Of a DNA stretch of 64,000 bases, positions 49,690 through 58,529 are shown one piece after another (positions within the stretch are counted from its first letter, which is position 1; each line of letters opens with the position of its first letter). The DNA comes from Ideonella_A sakaiensis_A. Its GTDB lineage: Bacteria; Pseudomonadota; Gammaproteobacteria; Burkholderiales; Burkholderiaceae_C. The notes beneath the pieces are model-generated. The model was not told where the DNA came from. It ran no database searches and was given only the letters and a program-made list of their open reading frames with translations. Both the position numbers and the translations under genes were made by a program. The stretch spans positions 3,410,001 through 3,474,000 of the forward strand of contig NZ_CP182947.1 of assembly GCF_048320135.1 (NCBI RefSeq), read 5' to 3'.

Positions 49690-50864
49690 CGATGCGCCAT
49701 GCCCGCCTGGCATTGCCGCTGCGTGCACCGGCACGCGTGCTGGCCTGCGGTGCCTTCCTGAAAAGCCGCGCCTGCCTGCTCGAGGATCGGCTGGTGTTGC
49801 GGTCGGCGATCCATGGCGACCTCGGCTCGCCCGGCCCGTGCATCGCGCTGGAGCGGTCGGTCGACCGCTTGTGCGAGCTTGCCAGCGGGCCGATCGATGC
49901 AATCGCGCACGACCTGCACCCGGACTTCCACAGCACTGCCGTTGCGCAGGCGCTGGCGGCCCGTCTCGGCGTGCCGGCGATCGGCGTACAGCACCACCAT
50001 GCCCATGTTGCCGCGGTGATCGCCGAACAGGGGCTCGCCGACCCGGTCATCGGTATCGCGCTCGACGGCGTCGGCCTCGGCTCGGACGGCACCGCGTGGG
50101 GCGGCGAGGTGCTGCATGTCGGCGGTGGCCATTGCGCCGACCGTTGGGCACGCGTCGGGCATCTCGAGACGATCGCGCTGCCGGGCGGCGATGTGGCGGC
50201 GCGCGAGCCGTGGCGTGTTGCTGCCGCGGTGCTGCATGCGGCAGGGCGATGCGGCGAGATCGAGCCACGTTTTTCGTCGCTGGTCGGCGCGCTGGCGGCG
50301 CGCACCGTCGCGACGATGCTCGACCGCCGCCTGAACTGCCCGTCGACCACCAGCGCAGGCCGCTGGTTCGATGCCGCGGCCGGCGCGCTCGGCCTCAGTG
50401 TCCGGCAGGGCCAGGAGGCCGAGGCGGCGGTGCTGCTCGAGCATCGCGCCGCCGACTGGCTGAAGGCGCATCGCGGCGACGAGCCCGAGGTCGATGCGGC
50501 CGAGTTGAGGCAGGTCGTCGCCGATCTGTTCGACGTCGACCGTTGCGACCCGGCAGCGGTCGGCCGCGGCGCCGCGACATTTCACCTCGCATTGGCCGCG
50601 GTCCTGGCGCGGATCGTCGTCGCGGCGGCCGGCGCGGCGCAGGTGCGCCACGTCGTTTTTGGTGGCGGTTGTTTCATGAACCGGGTGTTGTCGGAGCAGC
50701 TGACGCGGCGTTTGCGGCGGGCCGGCCTGGTTGTCCATGCACCGCGGGCAATCGGTTGTGGCGATGCCGGGCTCGCGCTCGGGCAAGCCTGGGTTGCCGC
50801 CTGCCAGGTTGCCGCCGGTGCGGCGCCGGCCCGGGCATCGGTACCGCTCGAGATGGAGGTCTGA
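49686..50864 (+). CDS. hypF: short HypF (Kae1-like carbamoyltransferase part only)
   Basis: 392 residues, about half the usual 750. The acylphosphatase, zinc-finger and YrdC-like domains are missing; what is left is the Kae1-like domain with HDLHPDFHST (75-84), HHHAHV (103-108), DGVGLGSDGTAWGGE and GGGCFMNR. Ralstonia eutropha HypF1 is similarly short and functional, as I recall. The start follows hypB directly, with no leftover of the missing domains upstream, so truncation is not a recent break. Confidence 0.9.
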   Translation: MTMRHARLALPLRAPARVLACGAFLKSRACLLEDRLVLRSAIHGDLGSPGPCIALERSVDRLCELASGPIDAIAHDLHPDFHSTAVAQALAARLGVPAIGVQHHHAHVAAVIAEQGLADPVIGIALDGVGLGSDGTAWGGEVLHVGGGHCADRWARVGHLETIALPGGDVAAREPWRVAAAVLHAAGRCGEIEPRFSSLVGALAARTVATMLDRRLNCPSTTSAGRWFDAAAGALGLSVRQGQEAEAAVLLEHRAADWLKAHRGDEPEVDAAELRQVVADLFDVDRCDPAAVGRGAATFHLALAAVLARIVVAAAGAAQVRHVVFGGGCFMNRVLSEQLTRRLRRAGLVVHAPRAIGCGDAGLALGQAWVAACQVAAGAAPARASVPLEMEV

Positions 50865-50865
50865 G

Positions 50866-51099
50866 ATGTGTCTTGCCTTGCCGGCGCTGGTCGTCGAGAT
50901 TCGGGATGACGAGATCGCCGTCGGCGAACTCGGTGGCGTGCGCAAGGAAATCTCGCTGGCATTGACGCCCGGCGTCGCGGTCGGCTGCTATGTGATCGTG
51001 CATGTCGGCCATGCGATCGGTGTGCTCGATCCGGAAGAGGCGCAGCGCACGCTCGAATTGTTCGGCGAGATCGCCACGGTGCGAGGGGCGGCGGGATGA
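50866..51099 (+). CDS. hypC: hydrogenase assembly chaperone HypC
   Basis: 77 residues starting MCLALPALVVEI; Cys2 is the essential Fe/HypD-binding residue. HypC carries the Fe(CN)2CO group to the large subunit precursor. One base separates it from hypF; overlaps hypD by 4 bases. Confidence 0.93.
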   Translation: MCLALPALVVEIRDDEIAVGELGGVRKEISLALTPGVAVGCYVIVHVGHAIGVLDPEEAQRTLELFGEIATVRGAAG

Positions 51100-52250
51100 A
51101 ATTTGTCGACGAATACCGCGATGGTGCACTCGCCGCGAAGCTCGCGGCCCGGCTCGCTGCCGAGGTCGAGCCGGCGCGCCGCTATCGCTTGATGGAATTC
51201 TGCGGCGGCCACACCCATGCGATCTCGCGTTACGGCATCACCGAATTGTTGCCGGCCAATCTGCGGATGATCCACGGCCCCGGATGCCCGGTCTGCGTAT
51301 TGCCGATCGGCCGCATCGACCTCGCGATCCGGCTCGCACTCGATCGCGGGGTGCTGTTGTGCACTTACGGCGACGTGATGCGCGTGCCGGCGTCCGACGG
51401 CTTGTCGTTGCTGCGGGCGAAGGCGCGCGGTGCGGACGTCCGCATGGTCTATTCGGCTGCCGATGCGCTGCGTCTGGCGCGGGCGAATCCGCAACGCGAG
51501 GTGGTCTTTTTGGCGATCGGCTTCGAAACGACGACGCCGCCAACTGCGCTGGTGATCCGCCAGGCGGCTGCGGAGAACCTCGGCAATTTCAGCGTGTTGT
51601 GCAACCACGTGCTGACGCCGGCGGCGATCACCCACCTGCTCGATGCGGCCGAGGCCCGGCAACTCGGCAGCGTGCCGATCGACGGTTTTGTCGGGCCAGC
51701 CCACGTCAGCATCGTGATCGGCTCGCAACCCTATGAGGGCTTTGCCGCGACCTACCGCAAGCCGGTGGTGATCGCCGGCTTCGAACCGCTGGACGTGATG
51801 CAGGCGATCCTGATGCTGGTGCGCCAGATCAACGAAGGCCGGGCCGAGGTCGAGAACGAGTTCACGCGTGCGGTCAGCCGGCAGGGCAACCGCGCGGCGC
51901 AGCAGGTGATCGACGAGGTGTTCGAATGCCGCGACAGTTTCGAGTGGCGTGGCCTCGGCGAAGTGGCGCGCAGCGCACTGCGCATCCGGCCGGCATTTGC
52001 CCGCTTCGATGCCGAGGCTCGCCATGCGCTGAGTTATTCAGCCGTGCCTGACCACAAGCAATGCGAATGCGGCGCCATCCTGCGCGGCGTGAAGGCGCCG
52101 ACCGAATGCAAGCTGTTCGGCAGCGTCTGCACGCCGGAAACCCCGATGGGCTCGTGCATGGTGTCGTCCGAGGGCGCCTGTGCCGCGCACTACACCTATG
52201 GCCGCTTCCGGAGCATTCCGGTGCTCGCGGATGAGGCGACGGCGGCATGA
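51096..52250 (+). CDS. hypD: hydrogenase Fe-cofactor scaffold HypD
   Basis: 384 residues. MEFCGGHTHAI (Cys36) and GPGCPVCVLP (Cys64, Cys67) are the cofactor and thiol-exchange motifs, and the C-terminal Cys groups (KQCECGAILRG, TECKLFGSVCTPETPMGSCM) hold the [4Fe-4S] cluster. It assembles the Fe(CN)2CO moiety with HypC and HypE. Confidence 0.95.
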   Translation: MKFVDEYRDGALAAKLAARLAAEVEPARRYRLMEFCGGHTHAISRYGITELLPANLRMIHGPGCPVCVLPIGRIDLAIRLALDRGVLLCTYGDVMRVPASDGLSLLRAKARGADVRMVYSAADALRLARANPQREVVFLAIGFETTTPPTALVIRQAAAENLGNFSVLCNHVLTPAAITHLLDAAEARQLGSVPIDGFVGPAHVSIVIGSQPYEGFAATYRKPVVIAGFEPLDVMQAILMLVRQINEGRAEVENEFTRAVSRQGNRAAQQVIDEVFECRDSFEWRGLGEVARSALRIRPAFARFDAEARHALSYSAVPDHKQCECGAILRGVKAPTECKLFGSVCTPETPMGSCMVSSEGACAAHYTYGRFRSIPVLADEATAA

Positions 52251-53296
52251 AAAAGGCCTATGTGCGCCCGCTCGACCTGCGCAATGGCCAGGTCGACATG
52301 AACCATGGCGCCGGCGGCCGGGCCACCGCGCAGCTGGTCGACGAACTGTTTGTCCGCGCCTTCGACAACCTGTTTCTTCGCGCCGGCAACGATGGCGCCG
52401 TCGTCAGCCCGCCGGCCGGCCACCGGCTGGTCGTCGCGACCGATGCCCATGTGATCACGCCGTTGTTTTTCCCTGGCGGCGACATCGGCAGCCTCGCGGT
52501 GCACGGCACGATCAACGATGTCGCGATGATGGGCGCGGTGCCGCTGTACCTCAGCGCCAGCTTCATCCTCGAGGAGGGTTTTGCGCTGGCCGAACTGCGG
52601 CGGATCGTCGAATCGATGGCTGCGGCGGCGCGCGAGGCCGGCGTGCCGGTGGTCGCCGGCGATACCAAGGTGGTCGAAGCCGGCAAGGCGGACGGTGTCT
52701 TCATCTCGACGACCGGCATCGGTGCGCTGCCGCCCGGTCGCTGCCTGGACGGCGCACTGGCGCGGCCCGGCGATGCGGTGCTGCTGTCCGGCACGATCGG
52801 CGATCATGGTGTCGCGGTGTTGTCACGCCGCGAATCGCTTGATTTCGAGACGACGATCGAATCGGACTCGGCCGCGTTGCACACGCTGGTCGGGCAACTG
52901 CTCGCGGCAGTGCCGGAGGGCGCGATCCGGGTGCTGCGCGATCCGACCCGCGGCGGGCTGGCGACGACGCTGAACGAGATTGCCCGCCAGTCGTCTGTCG
53001 GCATGGTGCTCGACGAAACGGCGATACCGGTGCGGCCTCAGGTCGAGGCGGCCTGTGAACTGCTCGGCCTCGACCCGCTGTATATCGCCAACGAAGGCAA
53101 GTGCGTCGCGATCTGTGCAGCTCCATTCGTGCAGGATGCGCTGGCGGCCTGGCGGGCTCATCCGCTCGGCCATCAGGCGGCGTGCATCGGCACCGTCACC
53201 GACGATCCGCACCACTTCGTGCAGATGGCGACCGCTTTCGGCGGTCGCCGGATGGTCGATTGGCTGTCCGGCGAGCCCCTGCCGCGGATCTGCTGA
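52247..53296 (+). CDS. hypE: carbamoyl dehydratase HypE
   Basis: 349 residues ending in PRIC, the conserved C-terminal Cys that is carbamoylated and then dehydrated to the cyanide ligand. MNHGAGGRATAQLVDE at the N-terminus and the ATP-binding PurM-like fold fit. It accepts the carbamoyl group from HypF, so a functional HypF partner is required. Last hyp gene. Confidence 0.95.
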   Translation: MKKAYVRPLDLRNGQVDMNHGAGGRATAQLVDELFVRAFDNLFLRAGNDGAVVSPPAGHRLVVATDAHVITPLFFPGGDIGSLAVHGTINDVAMMGAVPLYLSASFILEEGFALAELRRIVESMAAAAREAGVPVVAGDTKVVEAGKADGVFISTTGIGALPPGRCLDGALARPGDAVLLSGTIGDHGVAVLSRRESLDFETTIESDSAALHTLVGQLLAAVPEGAIRVLRDPTRGGLATTLNEIARQSSVGMVLDETAIPVRPQVEAACELLGLDPLYIANEGKCVAICAAPFVQDALAAWRAHPLGHQAACIGTVTDDPHHFVQMATAFGGRRMVDWLSGEPLPRIC

Positions 53297-53365
53297 CCTT
53301 GGCGGCGGCGCACGCAGCGCCGTCGAATGCTGCACACTCCGGGCTCCCCGTTTTCTGGAGTTGTC

Positions 53366-54355
53366 ATGTTCAATCGCCGCCGCCTGCTTGCCCTTGTCTT
53401 GGCCGCAGGCTTTCCGTTTGCCGCACAGGCCCAGTCGTGGCCGACGAAAAATGTTCGCATCGTCGTGCCGTTTGCCGCCGGTGGCACGACCGACATCCTC
53501 GCCCGTGCGCTGGCGCCGGAGTTGCAGCGCGCCTTCGGTCAGACCTTCATCATCGACAACAAGCCGGGTGCCGGCGGCAACATCGGCGCGGCCGATGTCT
53601 CCCGTTCAGCCGGTGACGGCTACAACTTCCTGATGGGCACGGTCGGCACGCACGGCATCAATTCGAGCCTCTACCCGAAGCTGCCGTACGACCCGGTGAA
53701 GGATTTTGTTCCGGTGACGCTGGTTGCCGCAGTACCAAACGTGCTGGTGATGAATCCGGCGAAGGCGCAGCAGTACGGCATCAATACCGTGGCCGACCTG
53801 ATCCGACATGCAAAGGCGAACCCGGGCAAGCTGAACATGGCGAGCTCGGGCAATGGCACATCGATCCATCTGGCCGGTGAACTGTTCAAAAGCATGACCG
53901 GCACTTATATGGTCCACTTTCCGTACCGCGGCTCCGGCCCGGCGCTGCTCGACCTGCTCGGGGGCAGCATGGACCTGATGTTCGACAACCTGCCGAGCGC
54001 GCTGCCGCAGATCAAGGCCGGCAAGCTGAAGGCGCTGGCGGTGACCAGCGCGACCCGCTCGGCGGCACTGCCGGACCTGCCGACGATCGCCGAAGTCGGC
54101 GGCCCGGCATTGAAGAACTATGAGGCGAGTTCATGGTTCGGCCTGCTGGCTCCGGCCGGCACGCCGGCCGACATCGTCGACAAGGTCCAGCAGGAGACCG
54201 CGAAGGCACTCGCCAGCCCGGCGATGAAGGAACGGCTGATCGCCCAGGGCGCGGTGCCGAGCGGCATCACGAGCGCGCAGTTTGCCACCTTCATCGACGC
54301 CGAAACGCGCAAATGGGCGCAGGTCGTGAAGGTGTCGGGCGCGAAGGTCGACTGA
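53366..54355 (+). CDS. Bug/TctC-family periplasmic substrate-binding protein
   Basis: 329 residues. Signal peptide (RLLALVLAAGFPFAAQAQ), then the family start WPTKNVRIVVPFAAGGTTDI and DNKPGAGGNIGAADV. Bug proteins are periplasmic solute receptors, most abundant in Burkholderiales, for carboxylates or aromatic acids. No TctAB membrane genes are next to it. Own ribosome site (tggag) and a following terminator suggest a separate unit. Confidence 0.9.
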   Translation: MFNRRRLLALVLAAGFPFAAQAQSWPTKNVRIVVPFAAGGTTDILARALAPELQRAFGQTFIIDNKPGAGGNIGAADVSRSAGDGYNFLMGTVGTHGINSSLYPKLPYDPVKDFVPVTLVAAVPNVLVMNPAKAQQYGINTVADLIRHAKANPGKLNMASSGNGTSIHLAGELFKSMTGTYMVHFPYRGSGPALLDLLGGSMDLMFDNLPSALPQIKAGKLKALAVTSATRSAALPDLPTIAEVGGPALKNYEASSWFGLLAPAGTPADIVDKVQQETAKALASPAMKERLIAQGAVPSGITSAQFATFIDAETRKWAQVVKVSGAKVD

Positions 54356-54368
54356 GCGAAGTTGCAGA

Positions 54369-54391
54369 CGCGGCCGGATCGACCGGCCGCG
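54369..54391 (+). terminator. intrinsic terminator after the Bug gene
   Basis: Perfect 9-bp stem (54369-54377 with 54383-54391), loop atcga, followed by ttgtca. It begins 14 bases past the stop codon at 54355. Confidence 0.65.
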
Positions 54392-54503
54392 TTGTCACTT
54401 GACCAGCGTCACATTGCCGAGCGGCGGCGCGGAGACCGTGCCGCGGCGGCGCAACGCCGCTTCGACGACTTCGGTGACGGTCTGCTCGTAGACGGGCGAC
54501 GTA

Positions 54504-55187
54504 TCAACGGCCTTGCTGCTGTTCGATCGCCGACCGCACCTGCTGCAGCCCGCGTCGCATCCAGCTTTTCACCGAACCGAGCGGTACTCCGAGATGCGTC
54601 GCAATGTCGTTATGGCTCAGGCCATCACAGAAACTCATCACCAGCACCTGCCGTTGCCGCGCCCCGAGCGTGTCGAGCAAGCGCTGCACCTGCTGCAGTT
54701 CCTCGACGTGGTTCAGGTGTTCGTCAGGAAGCGGTGCCCCATCGACGGCTTGATGCAGCGGATCGGAAACATCGCAGCCGGACTGCGGGGTTGCAGTCAG
54801 ACCGACCCGCAGCGCATCGCGGCGCAGATGATCGACCGCATGGTTGTGCGCGATTCGATGCATCCAGGTCAGCGGTTGCGCCTTCGAGCCATCGAAGTCG
54901 CCGGCATGGCGCCAGATCTTCAGATAGACCTCTTGCAACACCTGGTCGGCTTCATCGCGCAGCCAGACGATCCGGCGGACAACTGCATATAGGCGAGCAC
55001 TGGTCTGCTGATACAGGTTCCGGAAGGCCAACGCATCGCCGCCGGCAGATGCCTGCAGCAGCGAGCGATGGCTCGAGGTCTCATCGTTCGATCGGCTGCT
55101 TTCTCGATCGGCACATGCCGTCCTTCGACTGGCACGATCTGCTGCGGCGGGGACGAGAGGGGAGTGGGTACTGCTGAGGGCCTGCAC
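54504..55187 (-). CDS. ECF sigma factor
   Basis: 227 residues. Region 2: FRNLYQQTSARLYAVVRRIV and ADQVLQEVYLKIWRHAGDFD; region 4: LGARQRQVLVMSFCDGLSHN and DIATHLGVPLGSVKSWMRRG. The N-terminal 40 residues are not conserved, so the true start may be further in than GTG 55187. No anti-sigma gene is recognised beside it. Same strand and downstream of the LuxR regulator with a 130-base gap. Confidence 0.88.
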   Translation of the reverse strand: MQALSSTHSPLVPAAADRASRRTACADRESSRSNDETSSHRSLLQASAGGDALAFRNLYQQTSARLYAVVRRIVWLRDEADQVLQEVYLKIWRHAGDFDGSKAQPLTWMHRIAHNHAVDHLRRDALRVGLTATPQSGCDVSDPLHQAVDGAPLPDEHLNHVEELQQVQRLLDTLGARQRQVLVMSFCDGLSHNDIATHLGVPLGSVKSWMRRGLQQVRSAIEQQQGR

Positions 55188-55317
55188 CGCTCAGTTGTAA
55201 CGGCCGGTAGCGAGCGGTGGCGTAGGTCAGCTGGGCGCTGAGTTGTCAGACAAGGCGCCGCCGGGGATTGTCATGGGTTCGGTGGGTCCGGTTCGAGGTC
55301 GCTCGAATGTCCAAGTC

Positions 55318-56670
55318 TCAGGCTCGGCGCGCGATGCCACTGAAGCGAAATTCTTCATCTCGAGATCGGTTTCCCGCAAAGGCAGCGATGAGTGCCTGTT
55401 GGCTACCAAGGCCTGTCTTCTGATACACCGACTTCAACTGGACCCGCACCGTTCCCACCGACGTGCTGCGAATTGTCGCGATTTCGCTGGTTCGGCAGCC
55501 TTTGCAGAGCAACGAGACGACTTCCGCTTCGGCCCGGGTCAGTCCGCTGGAACCTGCCGAAGCGGCAAGGTGTCCTCCAATGGAAACCGTCTTGATATTC
55601 ACGCTGCTGCCGGTGGCACTTCGCGCGACGTGACGCTCAGGCTTGAACTGGATGGGTTCGGTCGATCCCCCAGAACAGCCGGGAACGAGGTTTTCGGCAA
55701 GCATGGCGCGCCACTGTTGTGCTGCCCGCTTGCCTTGCCCTTGTTCTTCCAATGCGCGAATGGTCAACATTCGCGCGAGCCAGGCGGCTTGAAGATTTTG
55801 TCGGCGACTCGCCGCCTGACTTGCTCTTGACGCTGCCGCTGCAGCTGCGGCCCAGTTTTCCTCTGCGAGGAAGACGATGCTTGCCGCGCAATGGGCGTAC
55901 GGAACGAACCACTGCGCCAAGGAACTTCGGCTGTCTTGCATCCGCAAACATGTGTCGAGGGATTCCCGAGCCAATCTCAAGTTGCCACCGCTGGTATTCG
56001 ACAGGCAATGGAGCCAGGCTGAGTGGAGTTCGAAGTCCAGATGCACGTCCTTGGACGGGTAGATCGAAAAAGTGGCGTAGTCCAAGCCTCGAAGTCGTTC
56101 ATCAATGCCTGCAATCTGGGGGCTTGGCACGGTCCCAGTGCCCAGTGCGCTTCGCCACAAAGTTCGATAACCGTCGAGCGCAAGCAGATTGAAGCTGGCC
56201 CTCGTCGGCTGCCTGTTGTCGGACCGTTGTTCAGGCCCGACAGCGGACTCCAGCCATTGCCTGGACGTATCCCACTTCCCGAGATACATGCAGGTCACGC
56301 CTGCGTAGTTCAGAGCAGATTGTGTCAACGCGCGATTGGAAAGCTTTTCGCCAGTTGCAAACGCTCCGTATGAATAAGTGAGCGCGACGTCAGTCTGACG
56401 CAACTGACCTGCCAACCACGCTGCCAGCAGTTGCGCTTCCGCCGCGCCGCAGGCATCGCCCTCCCCCTCAAAAAGCGGTATGGCGCGCGCCAGGCGTTCA
56501 AGGGCGGGGCCCATCTGCCATTCCGTGACGAGCACTTTTGCCTCGAGCAGTCTGGCCGCTGCCTCGGTATGGTGGGCCCCCTTTTTTGCCGCAACGGTTG
56601 CTGTCTCCCTTGCCGCACGCATGGCCACCTGAAAACGGCCCTGCGCGTAGGCATCCATGCCCTCTGCCAT
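55318..56670 (-). CDS. TPR-like protein with C-terminal LuxR HTH domain
   Basis: About 450 residues. The long N-terminal part is helical and Ala-rich with TPR-like spacing, and the C-terminus (about 380-440) is a LuxR-type HTH: LTRAEAEVVSLLCKGCRTSE, then IATIRSTSVGTVRVQLKSVY and QKTGLGSQQALIA. A transcription regulator responding to an unknown signal, perhaps through the TPR part. ATG 56670 chosen; TTG 56700 and ATG 56658 are alternatives. Codon use is less GC-rich than that of the hydrogenase genes. Confidence 0.8.
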   Translation of the reverse strand: MAEGMDAYAQGRFQVAMRAARETATVAAKKGAHHTEAAARLLEAKVLVTEWQMGPALERLARAIPLFEGEGDACGAAEAQLLAAWLAGQLRQTDVALTYSYGAFATGEKLSNRALTQSALNYAGVTCMYLGKWDTSRQWLESAVGPEQRSDNRQPTRASFNLLALDGYRTLWRSALGTGTVPSPQIAGIDERLRGLDYATFSIYPSKDVHLDFELHSAWLHCLSNTSGGNLRLARESLDTCLRMQDSRSSLAQWFVPYAHCAASIVFLAEENWAAAAAAASRASQAASRRQNLQAAWLARMLTIRALEEQGQGKRAAQQWRAMLAENLVPGCSGGSTEPIQFKPERHVARSATGSSVNIKTVSIGGHLAASAGSSGLTRAEAEVVSLLCKGCRTSEIATIRSTSVGTVRVQLKSVYQKTGLGSQQALIAAFAGNRSRDEEFRFSGIARRA

Positions 56671-56900
56671 CGATATCGCCAAGCCCGGTCTCCAATCCAA
56701 CTAAAAAAAACCTATACCAACTGGGTGATGCGCGGGCCGACGTGCTTGGCTAACGTAGCGGTGCCCCGTGAACGCATTTCACCCTTGGCGGAAGGCTGTT
56801 GTCCAGATGACCCACCGCAAACAGGGGGTGAAGGTATGGCTGGAATGCATCGGCGGTGTTTCATTCAATGCTGGACCGCAACCAAACAGGATTGGGAGTA

Positions 56901-57266
56901 ATGGAAATGAATTTGAAGACGTTTGCGCTTGCAGCGCCAGTCGCTGCCGCTTTCATGCTGCTGTCAGGTTGCTCGGGCGAGCCCTCCAGCGGGGAAGTGA
57001 AGGAGTTGGTGACATCCGAGCTCAAGCCCGTGCTTGAACAGCAGGCTGCCATGATGAAGTCGATCGGTGGCCTGTTCGGCGGCAGCGCAAAGGCGATGGC
57101 GGCACCGGTGCTGGAAGATGTGAAGAAGGCCGGCTGCAAGGAAGATGGCAAGGCCGCTTTCAAGTGCGACGTCGAAGTGACCATGGCTAGCGGGGACAAG
57201 CGCGACATGAAGGTCATGCCGATCCGCTTCGTCAAGACGAGTGCGGGATGGCAGATGAGCCAATGA
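56901..57266 (+). CDS. small lipoprotein of unknown function
   Basis: About 121 residues. Lipobox LLSGC near residue 24 follows a hydrophobic stretch (LAAPVAAAFM). The mature part is helical with VTSELKPVLEQQAAMMKSIG and ends in a beta part, CDVEVTMASGDKRDMKVMPI. No family known. ATG 56901 or 56907 could both be used; gggag lies at the right distance. Followed closely (13 bases) by the next gene. Confidence 0.7.
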   Translation: MEMNLKTFALAAPVAAAFMLLSGCSGEPSSGEVKELVTSELKPVLEQQAAMMKSIGGLFGGSAKAMAAPVLEDVKKAGCKEDGKAAFKCDVEVTMASGDKRDMKVMPIRFVKTSAGWQMSQ

Positions 57267-57279
57267 CCGGCATCGACCG

Positions 57280-58485
57280 ATGAGCGGGCAACTCGATACA
57301 ACCAACCCGGCCGGCGTGGCGACGGCGGCGAGTCAGCCGCCGGCTGCCCATGTCAGCACATTCGCGCAGCGGGAACTTGCCCCGTTGAATGCGGCGACCC
57401 TGCTGGCCACAGGCTTGAGCACCGCTGTGCTGACGGTCGCGACGGATCTCATGGGGCCGCGGCTGAACGTCTGGTTGACGGCGGTCTTTGCGGCGGCATT
57501 CGTTCTCTCCGTCGTCATCGCCCTGATGCTGATGGGCCGCGAAGGTGCACCCAGTGCGCAATCGTCCGGGGTCGCTCGGTGGGTCGGTTGCTTGCGGCGA
57601 GGGTTGCGCCGGTCGATGCAGAACTGGCGGTATGCATTGCTCCTCGCAACGATGGTCGGCTTGGCCGTCTATTCCGCCTACGTGAAGGCGCGGGAAGCGG
57701 ATGGTGGGCTGTTGCGTGAGTTCGTGTTTCGGCTGGATCGGCTCCAGGCAACCGCGAACGACACCCGAAGCGGGATCGATTCGCTGACCCGCAGGCAAGA
57801 CGCGCCAGTTGCCCGCCTTAGGGACCTAGGTTTCGACAACACCGATGAAGGCGCATGGAAGGCTCTCAGCGAGGGAAATGTCGACGCGCTTGGTTTGATG
57901 CGTAGTCTGGGCCGAACCTACTTTCCGACGGATTCTGGCGGGGGCGGCAATGCACTCGAGGCTCTGCTGATGAAACCCGGGGCCGAAATTGCCGGCGCGC
58001 TTCGTGAAGCAGGTATCGGCGCGGCCGAGCTGGATAAACCGCGCTCGATTGAGCGCGCTCTTATGGGGAGTTTCCAGGTCCCGACCAAAGGTTTGTACGA
58101 GTCACTGGGCTTCATGGTCGGCCCGACACGCCCGGAGATCGTTCCGGCTGGGCGGGTTCACATTGTTCATGATGTCCAGAGCCGGTGGATGGCGCCGACT
58201 CCAGCCATCCTGTTGGCGGTCTGGGCCGGTAAGGATGACGCGGTCCGCGCACTGCTGGAACGAGGTGCAAATCCGAATCTGGCCGCCGTGGCAACGGTGA
58301 TGGGCTCCACGACCGAAACCAAGCGTCTGGGCGACAAAGCATTCCACTTTCCAAGATTCGAGCAGTTCGAGATGCACGTCTACCCATTGTCGGAGGCGAG
58401 GCGGCTCGGTCTGGAAAAGATCGAGGAGATGCTTCGCAACGGTGGTGCCAATGGCGAGTCGAGTATTCGTCGGGTCAGGGGCTGA
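57280..58485 (+). CDS. membrane protein with an ankyrin-like repeat
   Basis: 401 residues. Helices at about 40-58, 65-86 and 116-134, then a large soluble part. LLAVWAGKDDAVRALLERGA (about 308-327) followed by NPNLA is an ankyrin-like repeat, although only one is clear. No family recognised. Might be a scaffolding partner of the lipoprotein upstream, on the basis of position only. Confidence 0.65.
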   Translation: MSGQLDTTNPAGVATAASQPPAAHVSTFAQRELAPLNAATLLATGLSTAVLTVATDLMGPRLNVWLTAVFAAAFVLSVVIALMLMGREGAPSAQSSGVARWVGCLRRGLRRSMQNWRYALLLATMVGLAVYSAYVKAREADGGLLREFVFRLDRLQATANDTRSGIDSLTRRQDAPVARLRDLGFDNTDEGAWKALSEGNVDALGLMRSLGRTYFPTDSGGGGNALEALLMKPGAEIAGALREAGIGAAELDKPRSIERALMGSFQVPTKGLYESLGFMVGPTRPEIVPAGRVHIVHDVQSRWMAPTPAILLAVWAGKDDAVRALLERGANPNLAAVATVMGSTTETKRLGDKAFHFPRFEQFEMHVYPLSEARRLGLEKIEEMLRNGGANGESSIRRVRG

Positions 58486-58529
58486 ACGGTTGTTTGTACG
58501 GCTGATCACAGATAATTCGAAAGGATGTT

